From NCBI GenBank assembly GCA_031384695.1, contig JANNAV010000240.1, positions 1 to 6,019 of the forward strand: a stretch of 6,019 nt of DNA. Reading direction: 5' to 3'. The notes under the pieces are model-generated. The model ran no database searches, had not been told where the DNA came from, and worked only from the letters and a program-made list of their open reading frames with translations. A program made the position numbers and the translations under genes. The DNA is from JANNAV01 sp031384695. GTDB lineage: Bacteria > Pseudomonadota > Alphaproteobacteria > Rhodobacterales > Rhodobacteraceae. Below, piece by piece: positions 4,638 through 6,019 of the stretch. Each line of letters begins with the position of its first letter. The first letter of the stretch is position 1.

Positions 4638-5627
4638 ATGCAAACCCTGACCATTACCCAGCCGCACCAGCTGCCGCAGATCAGCCATCGCCGCAATCCG
4701 GGGATGGCGCTTGATCTGGATTGGGTGGCGCTGGTGCAAGCCAACACCTCGGCCATCGAGCGGCGCGCGGCCACATTGGGCGGCCGCCGCAGCGTCAAGA
4801 AAGAGTTTCAGGCGGCATGGCTGCTGAAAGCCATTTCGCTGATCGATCTGACCACGCTCGCGGGCGACGATACCCCCGGCCGGGTGCAGCGTCTTTGCGC
4901 CAAAGCGCGGCAACCGGTGGCTGAGGGCATGCTGGAACGGCTGGGGATGCAGGGCCTGACAACCGGGGCGGTCTGCGTTTATCACGAAATGGTGGAAACC
5001 GCCGTCCGCGCGCTGGAGGGCACCAATATTCCGGTGGCGGCGGTATCCACCGGCTTTCCGGCGGGCCTGTCGCCCTTCCGGCTGCGAATTGCCGAGATCG
5101 GTGAAAGTGTGAAGGCCGGCGCGCGCGAGATTGATATCGTGATCTCGCGCCGCCACGTTCTGACCCAGAACTGGCAGGCGCTTTATGACGAGATGGCCGA
5201 AATGCGCAGCGCCTGCGGGGCCGCGCATGTAAAGGCGATTCTGGCCACCGGCGAGCTGGGCACGTTGCGCAACGTCGCGCGCGCGTCATTGGTCTGCATG
5301 ATGGCGGGTGCTGATTTCATCAAGACCTCCACCGGCAAGGAAGGCGTGAACGCCACCCTGCCCGTCACCCTGACGATGATCCGCTGCATCCGCGATTATC
5401 AGGATCGCACCGGCATCAAAGTGGGTTACAAACCGGCGGGCGGTATCGCCAAGGCCAAGGATTCATTGCTGTATCTGGCCTTGATGAAAGACGAGCTGGG
5501 CCATCCATGGCTGCAACCCGATCTGTTCCGCTTTGGCGCATCCAGCCTTCTGGGCGATATCGAGCGGCAGCTTGAACACTATCTTACCGGCCACTACTCG
5601 GCCGCCAACCGCCATGCGATGGGGTGA
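4638..5627 (+). CDS. deoC: Deoxyribose-phosphate aldolase, long DERA-like form
   Basis: Class I aldolase that splits 2-deoxyribose-5-phosphate into glyceraldehyde-3-phosphate and acetaldehyde, the last committed step of deoxynucleoside catabolism; cytosolic. At 329 residues it is longer than the roughly 220-260 residue bacterial form and resembles animal DERA across its length. Examples are SLIDLTTLAGDDTPGRVQRLC at 67-87 (in part), AVCVYHEMV at 111-119, and ATGELGTLRNVARAS at 203-217. Active-site residues are visible: Asp166 in EIDIVI, Schiff-base Lys229 in DFIKTSTGKEG, and the second Lys265 in GYKPAGGI. The ATG at 4638 is preferred because GGAG at 4626-4629 is 8 bases upstream; an in-frame GTG at 4629 would add three residues and has poorer spacing. 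The aldehyde dehydrogenase start follows the stop by 3 bases, so they are almost certainly cotranscribed. Control may act through the palindrome at 4543-4560. Confidence 0.97.
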   Translation: MQTLTITQPHQLPQISHRRNPGMALDLDWVALVQANTSAIERRAATLGGRRSVKKEFQAAWLLKAISLIDLTTLAGDDTPGRVQRLCAKARQPVAEGMLERLGMQGLTTGAVCVYHEMVETAVRALEGTNIPVAAVSTGFPAGLSPFRLRIAEIGESVKAGAREIDIVISRRHVLTQNWQALYDEMAEMRSACGAAHVKAILATGELGTLRNVARASLVCMMAGADFIKTSTGKEGVNATLPVTLTMIRCIRDYQDRTGIKVGYKPAGGIAKAKDSLLYLALMKDELGHPWLQPDLFRFGASSLLGDIERQLEHYLTGHYSAANRHAMG

Positions 5628-5630
5628 TCC

Positions 5631-6019
5631 ATGACCGTTCGTGACATCTTTGACAGCATGGCCTACGGCCCGGCCCCCGAATCCAGCGCCGAGGCTTTGG
5701 CCTGGATCGCCAGTCACGGCGCATGTTTTGGCCATTGGATTGACGGCAAATTCGCAGCGCCGGGTGCAACGTTCGAAACCAAAAACCCCGCCACCGGCGC
5801 CGTTCTGGCCGAGGTGGCGCAAGGCAGCCCTGCCGATATTGATGCAGCCGTCGCCGCCGCACGCCGGGCACAGCCGAAATGGGCGCGGCTTTCCGGGCAC
5901 GAACGGGCGAAAATCCTCTATGCGCTGGCGCGGCTGGTGCAAAAGCAAAGCCGCCTCTTTGCGGTGCTGGAAACGCTCGACAACGGCAAACCGATCCGCG
6001 AGTCGCGCGATATCGACGT
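5631..6019 (+). CDS. Aldehyde dehydrogenase family protein (N-terminus only)
   Basis: NAD(P)-dependent aldehyde dehydrogenase, cut by the window end after 129 codons; the nucleotide-binding and catalytic Cys/Glu regions are not present. Family features seen: WIDGKF at 36-41, KNPATGAVLAEV at 51-62, SPADIDAAVAAARRAQPKW at 66-84, the ERAKILYALARLV helix at 91-103, and ETLDNGKPIRESR at 114-126, all in the usual ALDH order. About 34 residues precede the WIDGKF strand, a longer lead than in many ALDHs. The ATG lies 3 bases after the deoC stop, with GGGG (5621-5624) as a modest ribosome site, so translation may be coupled. From its place directly after deoC I infer that it oxidises the acetaldehyde released by the aldolase. 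Similar deoC-adjacent dehydrogenases occur in related bacteria, sometimes as a tandem pair. Substrate and product (acetate or acetyl-CoA) cannot be decided from this fragment. Confidence 0.93.
   Translation, partial: MTVRDIFDSMAYGPAPESSAEALAWIASHGACFGHWIDGKFAAPGATFETKNPATGAVLAEVAQGSPADIDAAVAAARRAQPKWARLSGHERAKILYALARLVQKQSRLFAVLETLDNGKPIRESRDID

Noticed and set aside
4311..5228. Long minus-strand frame opposite the permease end and deoC
   Set aside because: It spans the deoC operator region and antisense of two strong genes; codon use does not look protein-like.
5463..5948. Minus-strand frame opposite the deoC/aldehyde dehydrogenase junction
   Set aside because: Antisense of two well-supported genes with no recognisable domain.

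Overview
The window looks like chromosomal housekeeping and catabolic DNA from an alphaproteobacterium, most likely a member of the Rhodobacteraceae/Roseobacter group. It is GC-rich. The dapF-mtaB pair, the style of the tRNA-Lys(UUU), and a long DeoC followed directly by an aldehyde dehydrogenase are all familiar from that group. This placement comes from remembered family and gene-order knowledge, not from a search. No mobile element, CRISPR array, phage gene or obviously foreign segment is visible.

Left part (1-1351). On the minus strand, dapF (diaminopimelate epimerase, the late step to meso-DAP and lysine) runs into mtaB (methylthiotransferase for t6A37 in ANN-decoding tRNAs, classically tRNA-Lys(UUU)) through a 4-base ATGA overlap. 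The window edge cuts mtaB. Divergent from them on the plus strand is a complete tRNA-Lys(UUU) with encoded CCA and a strong, probably bidirectional terminator. Lysine synthesis, a tRNA-Lys modifying enzyme and tRNA-Lys itself therefore lie side by side.

Middle (1352-1741). About 390 bases contain no credible gene but hold many inverted repeats. They include a large terminator-like hairpin with a T6 tract (1643-1702) and two of three copies of a 16-base motif, CCGGGCAANCGCNCCC, that brackets the tRNA gene. A TTAACCAT box resembling a CtrA half-site lies on the minus strand.

Right part (1742-6019). The minus-strand gene ade (adenine deaminase, adenine to hypoxanthine) is divergent, across a 118-base gap, from a ten-helix EamA/DMT-type exporter or permease of unknown substrate. 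After a 153-base gap carrying a perfect AT-rich 18-base inverted repeat (a likely operator) comes deoC (deoxyribose-phosphate aldolase of the long form that resembles human DERA). Three bases later an aldehyde dehydrogenase starts; the window end cuts it. DeoC would release glyceraldehyde-3-phosphate and acetaldehyde, and the dehydrogenase is well placed to oxidise the acetaldehyde. With ade, the right half reads as a nucleobase and deoxynucleoside salvage/catabolism neighbourhood.

I found no clear undescribed system. The points most worth checking are the repeat motif and hairpins around tRNA-Lys, the apparent U28-U42 mismatch in that tRNA, the lysine-themed gene cluster, and the operator in front of deoC.
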